From assembly GCA_045533485.1 (NCBI GenBank), contig JAZSHX010000010.1:18057-82056 (forward strand): a stretch of DNA of 64,000 bases, written 5' to 3'. The notes beneath the pieces were generated by a model, which was not told the DNA's origin, made no database searches, and was given only the letters and a program-made list of their open reading frames with translations. This DNA is from Scatosoma sp045533485 (GTDB taxonomy: Bacteria > Bacillota > Clostridia > Christensenellales > Borkfalkiaceae). Shown piece by piece: positions 16,907 through 26,100 of the stretch. Within the stretch, counting starts at the first letter, position 1. The number at the start of each line of letters is the position of its first letter. The translations under genes were made by a program, and so were the position numbers.

Positions 16907-19621
16907 TTATCGATTGCCTTTGGTAGAGAATAAATAGAAGAACGCCGTGAAAATCAACAGGTTGGATAAATAAATCACAGGGATTAACACGTAGGCAAGC
17001 AGTTGCGGCAACAAGCTCAACTGTGCCTTGCAGTACACGGCAATCATCGTCACGATAATCACGGCAATTACGAACAGCACGGCAACGGTCAACACGTAGG
17101 ACGGATGTTTCTTCCTTCTGGTGCGTGATTTGTAACCGTAAGCGTTCAAAATAGCGCAGGTGATAAAGGTTGCAAATCCAAGCGCAAACCCGATAATGGG
17201 ATACCAAATGGGGATTTGCAGGAAATCTTTCATGAAATACACGATAAGACTTTCAAACGCAACGATACAAAGAATAATCAACGCCGCTTTATAAAGCGTT
17301 TGTCCCACGTTATAAATGCCGCTCGAACGCGTAGCTTGTGCCTGTGCAGGTTGCGCGTTGTACGACCTTGCATAAGCGCCGCCTGCCGTGTTCAGCTTGA
17401 TGCCTTCCGTGTTGGCGCGTTCCAGTAAATCACCGTACTCAATGTTCGTTTGGGCGTAACTTGCTTGCGGCATGGCAGGGGATTGCCCGTAATATGCGTT
17501 CGGCGTAGGTTGCGTTTGCGCGTAATCGTTTGGATAGGGCGCAGCGTTTTGGCGCGCTCTAAAATCGCGAATTGCACTGTTCAAATCGTTTTCCCTGCGA
17601 GAAAGATCTAACTCGCGTTCGCGCAAATCGTTCATTTGCTTTTGAATAGAAAGAGATTCGTTTGCCGCTTGCGCCTGCATATCCTTGCTTTGCGCTTCCA
17701 AAGCTGCTTTTTCCTTTTCAAACGCTTCTCTCAGCTTGGCAAAATCCGCCTTTTCCGTTTCAAACGCACGCACTCGTTCATCGTGGAGTTGTTGTTGCGT
17801 TTGTAACTGCGCGCGTTCGCTTTCTAATTTTTCCAAGTTTTCGTTGAATAGCTTTACTTGCGCGTTGTAGGCGTTCAATTTATCGGTAAACTCAAATTTT
17901 TGTGCCGCCAAAGCGTTCTTTTTCGCGATAAAATCAAGCTGTTGTTGATTGTACGCCGTTTGGCGCGCGGCAAATTCCTTTTGCTGCTGTTGAAGCGTAG
18001 CCAAATCGTCCTGCAACTTACGCGTATCACGCAAAAGTGCCGTTTGCTTTTCGTCCAACTCTTCGCGCAATCTTTCGATGATTTCATTATTCTCACTTGT
18101 TTGCGTTTGTTGTGTGTCAACCGCCGCTTGGTTGGCTTCCAAAGCGTATTCGCGTTGCGTGATATCGTAGCTAAGTCTATCAATTTCCGCGCGTTCCGCT
18201 TGTAAGCTTTCACGAAGCGATGCAAGCTCGTCACGCTCTTTTGCGAGCTGCGCTTTATTTTCTTCCAACGCGTCGTTGTCCGCTTTCAAGGTATTGCGTT
18301 CCACTTCCAAAATTTGCAGTTGCGATTGCAATTCTTGGCGTTCTTCTTCCAAAGCCGCAAGCGCAGAGCTTGCATTTTCCTGCGAAAGCTTGCTTTCGCT
18401 TTCACGCTGGTCAAAATCGGCTTGCGCTTGTTCCAGCTGTGTTTGCTTTTCAAGCAGCGCTGCTTCGCGTTCTTCCAGCTGGCGTTGCAAAACAAGCGTT
18501 TCCTGCTTTTGCGCGTCTAATTGCGCTTGTTGCGCACGCAATTCCAAACCGCGGTTGTAAAATTCCGTCGTTTTGCTCTCGTAATCGCTGCGCAAAAGGG
18601 TAATGGTGTTTTCTTGGTTGGTTACGGCGGCGTTCAATGCCGTAATCACCGATTTTTTATCGTTCAAATCCGCTTGCAGGGCGGCAATTTCCGCTTGCGC
18701 TTGCTGTAACTGTTCGTCGTTTGCGGCTGTTGCGGTTTGTCTTAAAAGCTCTGTTTGCGACAACAGCTCCTGTTTTTCCGTTTGCAACGCGGCAAAATCC
18801 GTTTGTAAACTTGCAAATTCGCGTTCCTTATCGTCAAATGCGGCTTGTTGCGCTTCTAAGCGCAGTTTCAATTCCGCAATTTCCGCGCTTTGCTGTTGCA
18901 GTTGCAGTTTTGCGTCGCCGATTTCCCGTTCTTTTTCCGCAAGCATAAGCTCTTTAGCTTGAATTTCGCCTTCTTTTTCACTTAAAATGCGTTGCTTTTC
19001 CACAAGCTCCGCCGATTGACGGTCTACTTGTTCTTTTAATTCAATAAAATCGTTCTTTTGATTGACCAAAGAAGAACTTTGCGTGGAAAGCAGGGCGCGT
19101 TCGCGTTGCAATTCGTTTTTAAGCGCGGCAAGCGCCGTCTTTTCTTCTTCCAACGCCTGCTCACGCGCAGCAAGCGCACGCTTGAGTTCCGTCAATTCCT
19201 GTTGCTTGTCCGTGATAAAGGAAAAATCGTAATGCGCGTTACCGTCGGAAATCAAGCTATCGATAATCGTGCGCGAATATTCCCATTCGGAAAGATTTTG
19301 TTCGGTTACACGGCGTCCCAAATCGGTCAAAGAGAAATACTTTCTTCTGCCGCCGTTTGAATAATCGCCATGATAAGACGTAACGTAAGAAAGCGATTCC
19401 AAACGCTTCAAAGCGCTGTAAAGGGTGGGTTGCTTTAAGGAATACAAGCCGCCACTTTTCTTTTCGATTTCATTGATGATGTCGTAACCGTATTTGTCGC
19501 CGTCGTATAAACTGCGCAAAATGATGGTGTTGATGTGGCCGCGGATTAAATCGGCGCTAATGCCTAAGTTTTGCTCTTCGCCGCCCGTCAATTCTTGCAT
19601 TTCTTCATCGCGTTCGCTCAT
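16907..19621 (-). CDS. Membrane-anchored PadR-type winged-helix protein with giant coiled coil
   Basis: 904 aa from the chosen ATG at 19621, which has GGAGAAG at good spacing; an ATG 12 nt upstream has no ribosome site. Residues about 20-115 form a PadR-like DNA-binding domain (HINTIILRSLYDGDKYGYDI, QPTLYSALKRLE, GGRRKYFSLTDLGR). Residues about 130-690 are almost pure heptad-like coiled coil rich in Gln, Glu, Ala and Leu. A Pro/Tyr/Gln-rich linker follows. The last 130 residues hold four hydrophobic helices. The predicted arrangement is a cytoplasmic DNA-binding head on a long rod fixed in the membrane. Ordinary PadR proteins are 100-200 aa soluble repressors. Function unknown. Confidence 0.8.
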   Translation of the reverse strand: MSERDEEMQELTGGEEQNLGISADLIRGHINTIILRSLYDGDKYGYDIINEIEKKSGGLYSLKQPTLYSALKRLESLSYVTSYHGDYSNGGRRKYFSLTDLGRRVTEQNLSEWEYSRTIIDSLISDGNAHYDFSFITDKQQELTELKRALAAREQALEEEKTALAALKNELQRERALLSTQSSSLVNQKNDFIELKEQVDRQSAELVEKQRILSEKEGEIQAKELMLAEKEREIGDAKLQLQQQSAEIAELKLRLEAQQAAFDDKEREFASLQTDFAALQTEKQELLSQTELLRQTATAANDEQLQQAQAEIAALQADLNDKKSVITALNAAVTNQENTITLLRSDYESKTTEFYNRGLELRAQQAQLDAQKQETLVLQRQLEEREAALLEKQTQLEQAQADFDQRESESKLSQENASSALAALEEERQELQSQLQILEVERNTLKADNDALEENKAQLAKERDELASLRESLQAERAEIDRLSYDITQREYALEANQAAVDTQQTQTSENNEIIERLREELDEKQTALLRDTRKLQDDLATLQQQQKEFAARQTAYNQQQLDFIAKKNALAAQKFEFTDKLNAYNAQVKLFNENLEKLESERAQLQTQQQLHDERVRAFETEKADFAKLREAFEKEKAALEAQSKDMQAQAANESLSIQKQMNDLRERELDLSRRENDLNSAIRDFRARQNAAPYPNDYAQTQPTPNAYYGQSPAMPQASYAQTNIEYGDLLERANTEGIKLNTAGGAYARSYNAQPAQAQATRSSGIYNVGQTLYKAALIILCIVAFESLIVYFMKDFLQIPIWYPIIGFALGFATFITCAILNAYGYKSRTRRKKHPSYVLTVAVLFVIAVIIVTMIAVYCKAQLSLLPQLLAYVLIPVIYLSNLLIFTAFFYLFSTKGNR

Positions 19622-19717
19622 AATCTTCTCCATAAGGGTATTTTGTCACACGAAGTAGTGCTTTGTCTGGTATAATAGCCAACTTTTCCAAAGGAAAAAA
19701 CTATTTACCATACGAGT

Positions 19718-19746
19718 ATTATATCACAAATAGCAGCGTATGTCAA
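19718..19746 (-). promoter_or_regulatory. Sigma-A promoter of the PadR/coiled-coil gene
   Basis: Minus strand TTGACA (19746-19741), a 17 bp spacer and TATAAT (19723-19718), with an untranslated leader of about 90 nt. The promoter lies divergent to, and 63 bp from, the thioesterase promoter, so the two could be co-regulated. Confidence 0.88.
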
Positions 19747-19809
19747 TACATATACAACAAAAAAATGCAAACTTTGGCAAAAAAACACGAATTTTTTTCT
19801 TCTTAAAAA

Positions 19810-19838
19810 TTGACTTTTTTGCCGTGAAAAGATATAAT
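19810..19838 (+). promoter_or_regulatory. Sigma-A promoter of the thioesterase gene (leaderless start)
   Basis: TTGACT at 19810-19815, a 17 bp spacer and TATAAT at 19833-19838. Counting from the -10 box, the expected first transcribed base is 19845, which is the A of the thioesterase ATG. Confidence 0.82.
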
Positions 19839-19844
19839 AGAATT

Positions 19845-20588
19845 ATGGAAAGATATGAGTACAAACAACAATTTGAAATTCGTTATCGCGACGTGGATTT
19901 TAAGGATGAATTGAAACTGTCCGTCGCGCTTGCGTTTATGGAAGAAGTCGCTGGGGCAAGCGCGGACGAACTTGGGTTTGGCTACCGTTTCTTAAAGCCC
20001 AACGGGTATGCCTTCGTGGTAAGCAATACCTGCGTCGAATTTACGCGCCCCGTTGCGATTTTTGAAAAAATTACAGTGAAAACTTGGCCGTTGCCCCCGT
20101 CGTATGCAACCTTTCAAAGGGAATACCTTTTTGAAGACGAAAAGGGCGCGCGCGTAGCGGCGGCATCGTCGCGTTGGTGTCTTTTGGATATCAAAAACGG
20201 CAAAATTTTACCGTCCAAATGCGTGGAAGGGCAAGATTATTCCACCTATAACACGGAAAAAGCACTGGAAAACGTACAATGGAAATTGCCCAAAATTTCT
20301 TTGCAGGAGCAAACGCCTGCGTTCGTTATCACGGTGGCAAATTCCGAATACGATCATAATATGCACGTAAACAACACGCGCTATATGGATTATGCGCTCA
20401 ACTGTTTTTCTTTGGCACAGTTAAAGCAAAAGCGCATCAAAAAGCTGTCGCTTACCTACGCGAAACAATGCTACGAAAACGACGTGTTAAGCTTTTATAA
20501 ATCGCAATTAGACGACGGCAGTTTTTTGGTGCAGGGTGCAAACCAAGCAGGGGAAACGGTGGTGCAGGTACAAATTACTTTTGCATAA
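19845..20588 (+). CDS. Acyl-ACP thioesterase
   Basis: Hot-dog-fold hydrolase that releases fatty acids from acyl carrier protein. 247 aa from the ATG at 19845, the usual length. An upstream in-frame ATG at 19740 would run through both promoters and is rejected. N-terminal FEIRYRDVD and the catalytic region YDHNMHVNNTRY (about residues 169-180) match the PF01643 family. There is no Shine-Dalgarno, consistent with a leaderless mRNA. It is followed 18 nt later by the ArgJ-like gene. Confidence 0.9.
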   Translation: MERYEYKQQFEIRYRDVDFKDELKLSVALAFMEEVAGASADELGFGYRFLKPNGYAFVVSNTCVEFTRPVAIFEKITVKTWPLPPSYATFQREYLFEDEKGARVAAASSRWCLLDIKNGKILPSKCVEGQDYSTYNTEKALENVQWKLPKISLQEQTPAFVITVANSEYDHNMHVNNTRYMDYALNCFSLAQLKQKRIKKLSLTYAKQCYENDVLSFYKSQLDDGSFLVQGANQAGETVVQVQITFA

Positions 20589-20605
20589 AATATAAAGGGG
20601 CGAAT

Positions 20606-21793
20606 ATGCGGAAAAACGCAATCAATCAACAATGGAAGCCGATAGACGGCGGTATGCAAGCGGTGGATGGGATAGCATTCTCAACCGCCGTTTTGCCGTG
20701 TCCGCAAACGCTGTTTTCGCCCGCGGCGCAAGATAGTATAACGATGTTTTCTTCGTCCGTGCGTTGCGCGGCGGCGTGTGTTTTCTCAAACGGCGCGTTC
20801 GTGGACGCATACACGGCTTTTAGTAAAAATAACGTTGAAAACGGCTGTATAAAAGCTTTGCTTTTAAGTGACGGAGCGCAAACGGATGCGGAGCAGCCGT
20901 TACAAGCAACTTTGAAGGCGGATTTTCGTATGTTTGCCGACGCTTTTGATTGCAATGCAAAAGAAGTTTGCGCGGTAAATATCGGGAAAGTGGGCAGTCG
21001 CTTTATATCGCTTTCCAAAGAGCAACTGCAAGCTACGCTAACGAGTGAAGAAAACCAACGCCAAGCGCAAATAAGTTGGAAACAATTTGCGTATACGTTT
21101 CGTCTTGGCGACGTGGTTTGCCGTATGGGCGCGGCGTTTATAGACGGCGCGGCGCACGAAAAGCAGACGGGCGCGCAATCGACGGTTTGCTGTTTGGCTA
21201 CCGACGTACAAATCACGCCGCAAATGCTGAAAAAAGCGTTCGCGTCGGCAGTGGACGATACGTTAAATTCTTTATATTTGGGCGTTGACCGTTCTCCAAA
21301 TGATTTTTGCACAATCGTGTCTACCTGCAAAGCAAAAAATTATTGCATTTCGCAAGCGGACAGCGAATATAAAAAGTTTGTAAACGCCTTAAAGCACATT
21401 TTGCAGGAAATCGCAATGCGTATGGCGAAAGGCGAACAAGCCAAGCGTTTGTTTTGCTTGGTAAGCGGTGCAAAATCCAAGCATACGGCAAGAACGCTGA
21501 TAAACGCTATGCTGTATTCCGCGCCGTTGCGCACGCAATTAAAAGACGGCGTTATAAAAACGGAAACGTTGCTTTGCGCTTTATCTAGTGTAGAAGAGTA
21601 CCTTGTTTTAGAAAAAATGCAAATAACTTTGCACTCGGAGCACGGCGAAGCCGCGCTTTGGGATGACGGCAAACAAACGGCGGTAGATACGGCGCGTCTT
21701 GCGCAAATTATGCAAGCGGCGGATTTGCATATCGAAGTGCGTTTGCACGATGGGAATTATAAGGCAAGTGGGATTGCAAAAATCCGTTTGTGA
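20606..21793 (+). CDS. Degenerate ArgJ-like protein (ornithine acetyltransferase family), probable pseudoenzyme
   Basis: 395 aa. By eye it aligns along almost its whole length with ArgJ. Examples are the opening GGMQAVDGI, ACVFSNGAF, VNIGKVG where ArgJ has STGVIG, LATDVQITPQMLKKAFASAV, VSGAKSKHTARTLINAMLYS and a C-terminal EVRLHDGNYKA. The essential features are lost. The Ala-Thr autocleavage pair aligns with Gln191-Ser192, the oxyanion Thr pair with Asn-Ile, the PNWGR block is missing, and the chain stops before the CDLTxDYV end. It is co-transcribed with the thioesterase (SD AAGGGG). A true N-acetyltransferase role seems unlikely. Confidence 0.6.
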   Translation: MRKNAINQQWKPIDGGMQAVDGIAFSTAVLPCPQTLFSPAAQDSITMFSSSVRCAAACVFSNGAFVDAYTAFSKNNVENGCIKALLLSDGAQTDAEQPLQATLKADFRMFADAFDCNAKEVCAVNIGKVGSRFISLSKEQLQATLTSEENQRQAQISWKQFAYTFRLGDVVCRMGAAFIDGAAHEKQTGAQSTVCCLATDVQITPQMLKKAFASAVDDTLNSLYLGVDRSPNDFCTIVSTCKAKNYCISQADSEYKKFVNALKHILQEIAMRMAKGEQAKRLFCLVSGAKSKHTARTLINAMLYSAPLRTQLKDGVIKTETLLCALSSVEEYLVLEKMQITLHSEHGEAALWDDGKQTAVDTARLAQIMQAADLHIEVRLHDGNYKASGIAKIRL

Positions 21794-21830
21794 AAGTTTT
21801 GTGTTTTTCTTAAAAATCGGCTTTGAACTG

Positions 21831-21859
21831 TTGACAATTACGCGCGTATGTGCTATAAT
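21831..21859 (+). promoter_or_regulatory. Sigma-A promoter of the carA-carB-thiI operon
   Basis: Full consensus TTGACA at 21831-21836, a 17 bp spacer and TATAAT at 21854-21859. Transcription would start near 21866, about 250 nt before carA. Confidence 0.9.
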
Positions 21860-21883
21860 TATAAAAACTTTTAAGGTGTTGAT

Positions 21884-22012
21884 ATGTCAATGTCGAGGAA
21901 CGCAGGAAAATTTGATATGCATAAGGACCTTGTGGCAGCGCACAGCGGTATGCCCGTCGGTTCTCGTTTTCCCGTTTTCGATTTTTTATTTTCTTTTGCT
22001 TTGACGGACTGA
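21884..22012 (+). CDS. Candidate carA leader peptide (42 codons)
   Basis: ATG at 21884 is preceded by AAGGTG at 5 nt spacing and runs 42 codons to TGA at 22010-22012. The first half (MSMSRNAGKFDMHKD) is mixed. The second half is Phe-rich because the mRNA from 21961 to 22002 is mostly U (ttctcgttttcccgttttcg and on). The stop codon falls inside the 5' arm of the terminator hairpin at 22007. This layout parallels E. coli pyrL, the 44-codon leader of pyrBI. I found no protein homology to pyrL itself. An RNA stem pairing 21894-21900 with 21960-21966 may be an alternative structure. Confidence 0.6.
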   Translation: MSMSRNAGKFDMHKDLVAAHSGMPVGSRFPVFDFLFSFALTD

Positions 22013-22038
22013 TTTTTTTGTAAATCAGTCTTTTTTTT
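22007..22038 (+). terminator. Attenuator terminator in the carA leader
   Basis: GACTGATTT (22007-22015) pairs with AAATCAGTC (22022-22030), followed by eight T. It lies about 140 nt after the transcription start and 76 nt before carA, so it must be bypassed for carA expression. Together with the promoter and leader ORF it accounts for the 321 bp gap before carA. Confidence 0.85.
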
Positions 22039-22114
22039 CGCATAATAGAAAATAATCACAATCAACGCCACGTAAATTAGGCAAAAAAAATTACAAAAGG
22101 ATACAGAAAGAAAA

Positions 22115-23197
22115 ATGGACAAGAAAAAAGTGTATGTAACGCTGGAAAACGGCAAGGTGTTTCAAGGTTACCGCTTCGGCGCGGAACGCGACGCTATCGG
22201 CGAAGTCGTGTTCACGACGGGGATGGTTGGTTACGTAGAAACGCTTACCGATCCTTCTAACTTTGGGCAAATCGTAGTGCAAACGTTTCCGCTTATCGGT
22301 AATTACGGTGTAGCAAGAGCAGATGCGGAAAGCGAAAAAGCTTGGCTTAGCGCCTATATCGTGCGCGAAATTTGCGATAACCCGTCCAACTTCCGTATGG
22401 AAACGACCTTAGAAGCGTATATGAAAGAAAAGGGCGTGGTAGGCGTTTACGGTATCGACACGCGCGAGCTTACCTGCATTTTACGCGAGCAAGGCGCAAT
22501 GTTCGCGGCAATTACCGATAAAAAACTGTCGTCTGCAAAATTACAAGCACTTAAGCAAGCGAAAATTTCTGGCGCAGTGCAAGCGGTTGCGCCTACGCAA
22601 ACGCAGGTTTTCGGCGACGAAAATGCTTTGTATACGGTTGCGCTTTGGAACTTCGGCGCAAAAAGCAGCACCATCAAAAATCTCGTGGAGAAAGGTTGCC
22701 GCGTAATCTCCTTGCCTGCAAATACAACGGCGCAAGAAATTATGCAAACGAACGCGGACGGCGTAGTGCTTTCTAACGGCCCCGGTGATCCCAAAGAAAA
22801 CGGACAAGCCGTTGAAGAGCTGAAAAAATTGCTTGGTAAAAAGCCTGTCTTCGGTTTGGGGCTGGGTCATCAGCTGTTGGCGCTTGCTACGGGTGCGGAC
22901 ACGCAAAAGCATAAATGCGGTCATCGCGGCGCAAACCAACCCGTAAAAAACACGGCGGACGGCAGAGTGTATATCTCCGCGCAAAACCACGGCTACGAAG
23001 TAAAAACAAGCACGATTAAAACGGGCAAAGTAAGCTTTGTAAGCGTAAACGACGGTTCGTGCGAAGGTATCGATTATGCGGATTTGCAAGCGATGTCCGT
23101 GCAATTTGCACCCGAATGCTGTGATATCGGCAACGATACAAACCCTATTTACGAAAAATTTTTCGCAATGATGGCAAAGGAGAAAGAACATGCCTAA
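22115..23197 (+). CDS. carA: Carbamoyl-phosphate synthase small subunit with inactivated glutaminase
   Basis: 360 aa, colinear with E. coli CarA: an N-terminal small-subunit domain, then a class I amidotransferase domain from about residue 175. SNGPGDP, GHQLLALATGA and the ISAQNHGY region are present. The nucleophile position is Gly249 (FGLGLGHQ against FGICLGHQ in E. coli), and the catalytic His position is Ala332 (QFAPE against GHPE). The Glu of the triad is kept. Glutamine hydrolysis should therefore be impossible, and the complex would need free ammonia, as in urea-cycle CPS I. It overlaps carB by 8 nt. Confidence 0.92.
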   Translation: MDKKKVYVTLENGKVFQGYRFGAERDAIGEVVFTTGMVGYVETLTDPSNFGQIVVQTFPLIGNYGVARADAESEKAWLSAYIVREICDNPSNFRMETTLEAYMKEKGVVGVYGIDTRELTCILREQGAMFAAITDKKLSSAKLQALKQAKISGAVQAVAPTQTQVFGDENALYTVALWNFGAKSSTIKNLVEKGCRVISLPANTTAQEIMQTNADGVVLSNGPGDPKENGQAVEELKKLLGKKPVFGLGLGHQLLALATGADTQKHKCGHRGANQPVKNTADGRVYISAQNHGYEVKTSTIKTGKVSFVSVNDGSCEGIDYADLQAMSVQFAPECCDIGNDTNPIYEKFFAMMAKEKEHA

Positions 23198-26100
23198 GAA
23201 AAGTGATATTAAGAAAGTTTTGGTGATCGGCTCCGGCCCTATTGTAATCGGTCAAGCCGCGGAATTTGACTACGCAGGCGCACAGGCGTGCCGCGTACTC
23301 AAAAGCGAAGGCGTAAACGTTGTGCTTTGCAACTCCAACCCTGCAACAATCATGACGGATAAAGCGCTTGCAGACGAAATTTATTTGGAACCGCTGACGG
23401 AAGACACGTTAAAGCGTATTATTTTGAAAGAAAAACCCGACAGCTTGCTCGCATCGCTTGGTGGTCAAACGGGCTTGACGATGGGTTGCAAGCTTGCGAA
23501 ATCGGGTTTCTTGGATAAGCACGGCGTAAAACTTATCGGTACGAAATTAGACGCTATCGACCGTTCGGAAGACAGAGAGCTTTTCAAAGCGACGATGGAA
23601 AAAATCAACCAACCTTGCGTGCCGTCCGATATCGCGTATACGGTAGAAGAGTGCGTGGCAATCGCAAACAAGCTTGGATATCCCGTTATCATTCGTCCTG
23701 CCTACACGCTTGGCGGCGCAGGCGGCGGCGTGGCGTATAACGAAGAAGAATTGCGCTTGATTTCCCACAACGGCTTGATGCTTTCGCCCATTACGCAAGT
23801 GCTTATCGAAAAGTATATTGCCGGCTGGAAAGAAGTGGAATTTGAAGTTATCCGCGACTGTAAAGGCAACTGCTTGACGGTATGTTCTATGGAAAACGTT
23901 GATCCCGTTGGTATTCACACGGGCGACTCTATTGTCGTTGCGCCTGCGATTACGCTTACGACCAAGGAATACACGATGCTCCGCACGGCGGCGCTTTCGA
24001 TTATCACGGAGCTTGGCATTGAAGGCGGTTGTAACGTACAGTTTGCGCTCAACCCCGATTCCTTTGAATATTCAGTTATCGAAGTAAATCCCCGCGTAAG
24101 CCGTTCTTCGGCACTTGCGTCTAAGGCAACGGGTTTCCCGATTGCAAAGGTTACGTCGAAAATCGCTCTTGGCTATACGCTGGACGAAATTGTCAACGAC
24201 GTTACGGGCAACACCTATGCTTGCTTTGAACCGACCATCGACTATTTGGTGGTAAAAATGCCCAAGTGGCCGTTTGATAAATTTTTGTATGCAAAACGCG
24301 AGCTTGGCACGCGTATGAAAGCGACGGGCGAAGTAATGTCTATCGGTACGTCCTTTGAAATGGCGATTATGAAAGCAGTGCGCGGTGCGGAAATTTCCAC
24401 TAGCACGATGAATTATAAGAAGTTCTTGCACAGCACCAAAGAAGAATTGCTTGCAAAGCTTCCCGAAATGACGGACGAACGCATTTTCGTCGTATATGCC
24501 GCACTCAAAAAGGGTGTGACGGTGGACGAAGTGTTTAATATCACGAAAATCGATAGATGGTTCTTGCATAAGTTTAAGAACCTGATTGCCTACGAAGAAG
24601 CGTTGGCGACGCAACCGCTCACCAAGGAATTGTACGACGAAGGCAAACGCTTGGGCTATTTAGATAAAGATATCGCCGCGTTTAGCGGACAAGCCGTGCC
24701 GTATAGAAGAAAAGCCGCGTATAAAATGGTGGACACCTGCGCGGCAGAATTCCCTGCGAAAACGCCGTATTTCTATTCGACGTTCGACGATTTTGCGCAC
24801 GACGAATCCAGACAATTCGTACAAAAGAGCGATAAAAAACGTATCGTAGTTATCGGTTCAGGGCCTATCCGTATCGGGCAAGGTATCGAATTTGACTATT
24901 CTTCGGTACACTGCGTATGGACGCTCAAACAGCTTGGCTACGAAGTGGCAATCATCAACAATAACCCCGAAACGGTTTCCACCGACTTTGACACGGCGGA
25001 CAGATTGTATTTTGAACCGTTGACGCCCGAAGACGTGCAACACGTTTTGGATATCGAAAAACCCTACGGCGTTATCATTACGTTTGGCGGTCAAACGGCA
25101 ATTCATTTGTGTTCGTATTTCGCAACGCACGGTATTCGCATTTTGGGTACTTCCGCGGATAGCGTAGACGCGGCGGAGGACAGAGAACGCTTTGAAGCGC
25201 TTTTGGATAAATATTCCATTCCCCGTCCCAGAGCGTTGACGGTTATGACCAAGGAAGAAGCGCTTGCGGCGGCGAAAAAGCTGGAATATCCCGTGCTTCT
25301 TCGTCCTTCGTACGTAATCGGCGGTCAAAATATGACGATTGCGTTCACGCAGGAAGACGTGTGCCGTTATATGGACGTAATTTTGGCGCAGGGCATTGAA
25401 AACCCCGTGCTTTGCGATAAATATTTGATGGGTACGGAGCTGGAAGTAGACGCCATTTCCGACGGTAAGGACGTGTTGATTCCCGGTATCATGCAACACA
25501 TTGAACGTACGGGTATTCACTCCGGCGACTCTATTGCTGTATATCCCCCGTATAACTTGGAAGACACGATGCGTGAAAAAATCATCGAAGTTTCCACACA
25601 ACTTGCTTTAGAATTAAAAACCAAGGGCTTGATCAATATTCAATATCTCATTTACAGGGGACAGCTGTACGTTATCGAAGTGAACCCCCGTGCGTCGCGT
25701 ACCGTGCCGTATATCTCTAAGGTAACGGGCGTGCCGATGGTAGAGCTTGCCACTAAGATTATTATGGGCGCTAAGCTCAAAAAGCTGGGCTATGGTATAG
25801 GCTTGTATCCCGATTCGCCGTACGTTGCCGTAAAAGTGCCCGTATTCAGCTTTGAAAAATTGAACGACGTCAACTCACAGCTTGGTCCGCAAATGAAATC
25901 TACGGGTGAAGTTTTGGGTATCGGTAAAACGATGGAAGAAGCTATGTTCAAGGGCTTGGTTTCCGCTGGCTTTAAGATGTGTCATCCGTCCGCGCACCGT
26001 CCGGTGGGCGTGTATATGACGGTAAACGATCAAGACAAGCTTGACGTTTTGACGATTGCCAAGAAATTTGGCGATTTGGGCTGTACCATGTACGCAACGA

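Noticed and set aside
17400..19000. Several 60-130 codon frames on the plus strand opposite the coiled-coil gene
   Set aside because: They are low-complexity mirror frames of the Gln/Glu/Ala-rich coiled coil, with no ribosome sites or promoters.
19740..19844. Longer thioesterase starting at 19740
   Set aside because: The extension would cover the divergent -35 box and the gene's own promoter, and has a low-complexity sequence unlike the family.
21871..22040. carA leader as SRP RNA, 6S RNA or a known riboswitch
   Set aside because: I compared by eye with the SRP GGAA/GCAGC core and with glutamine, ykkC/PRPP, THF and c-di-GMP consensus elements and found no convincing match; the leader-ORF/terminator layout explains more.
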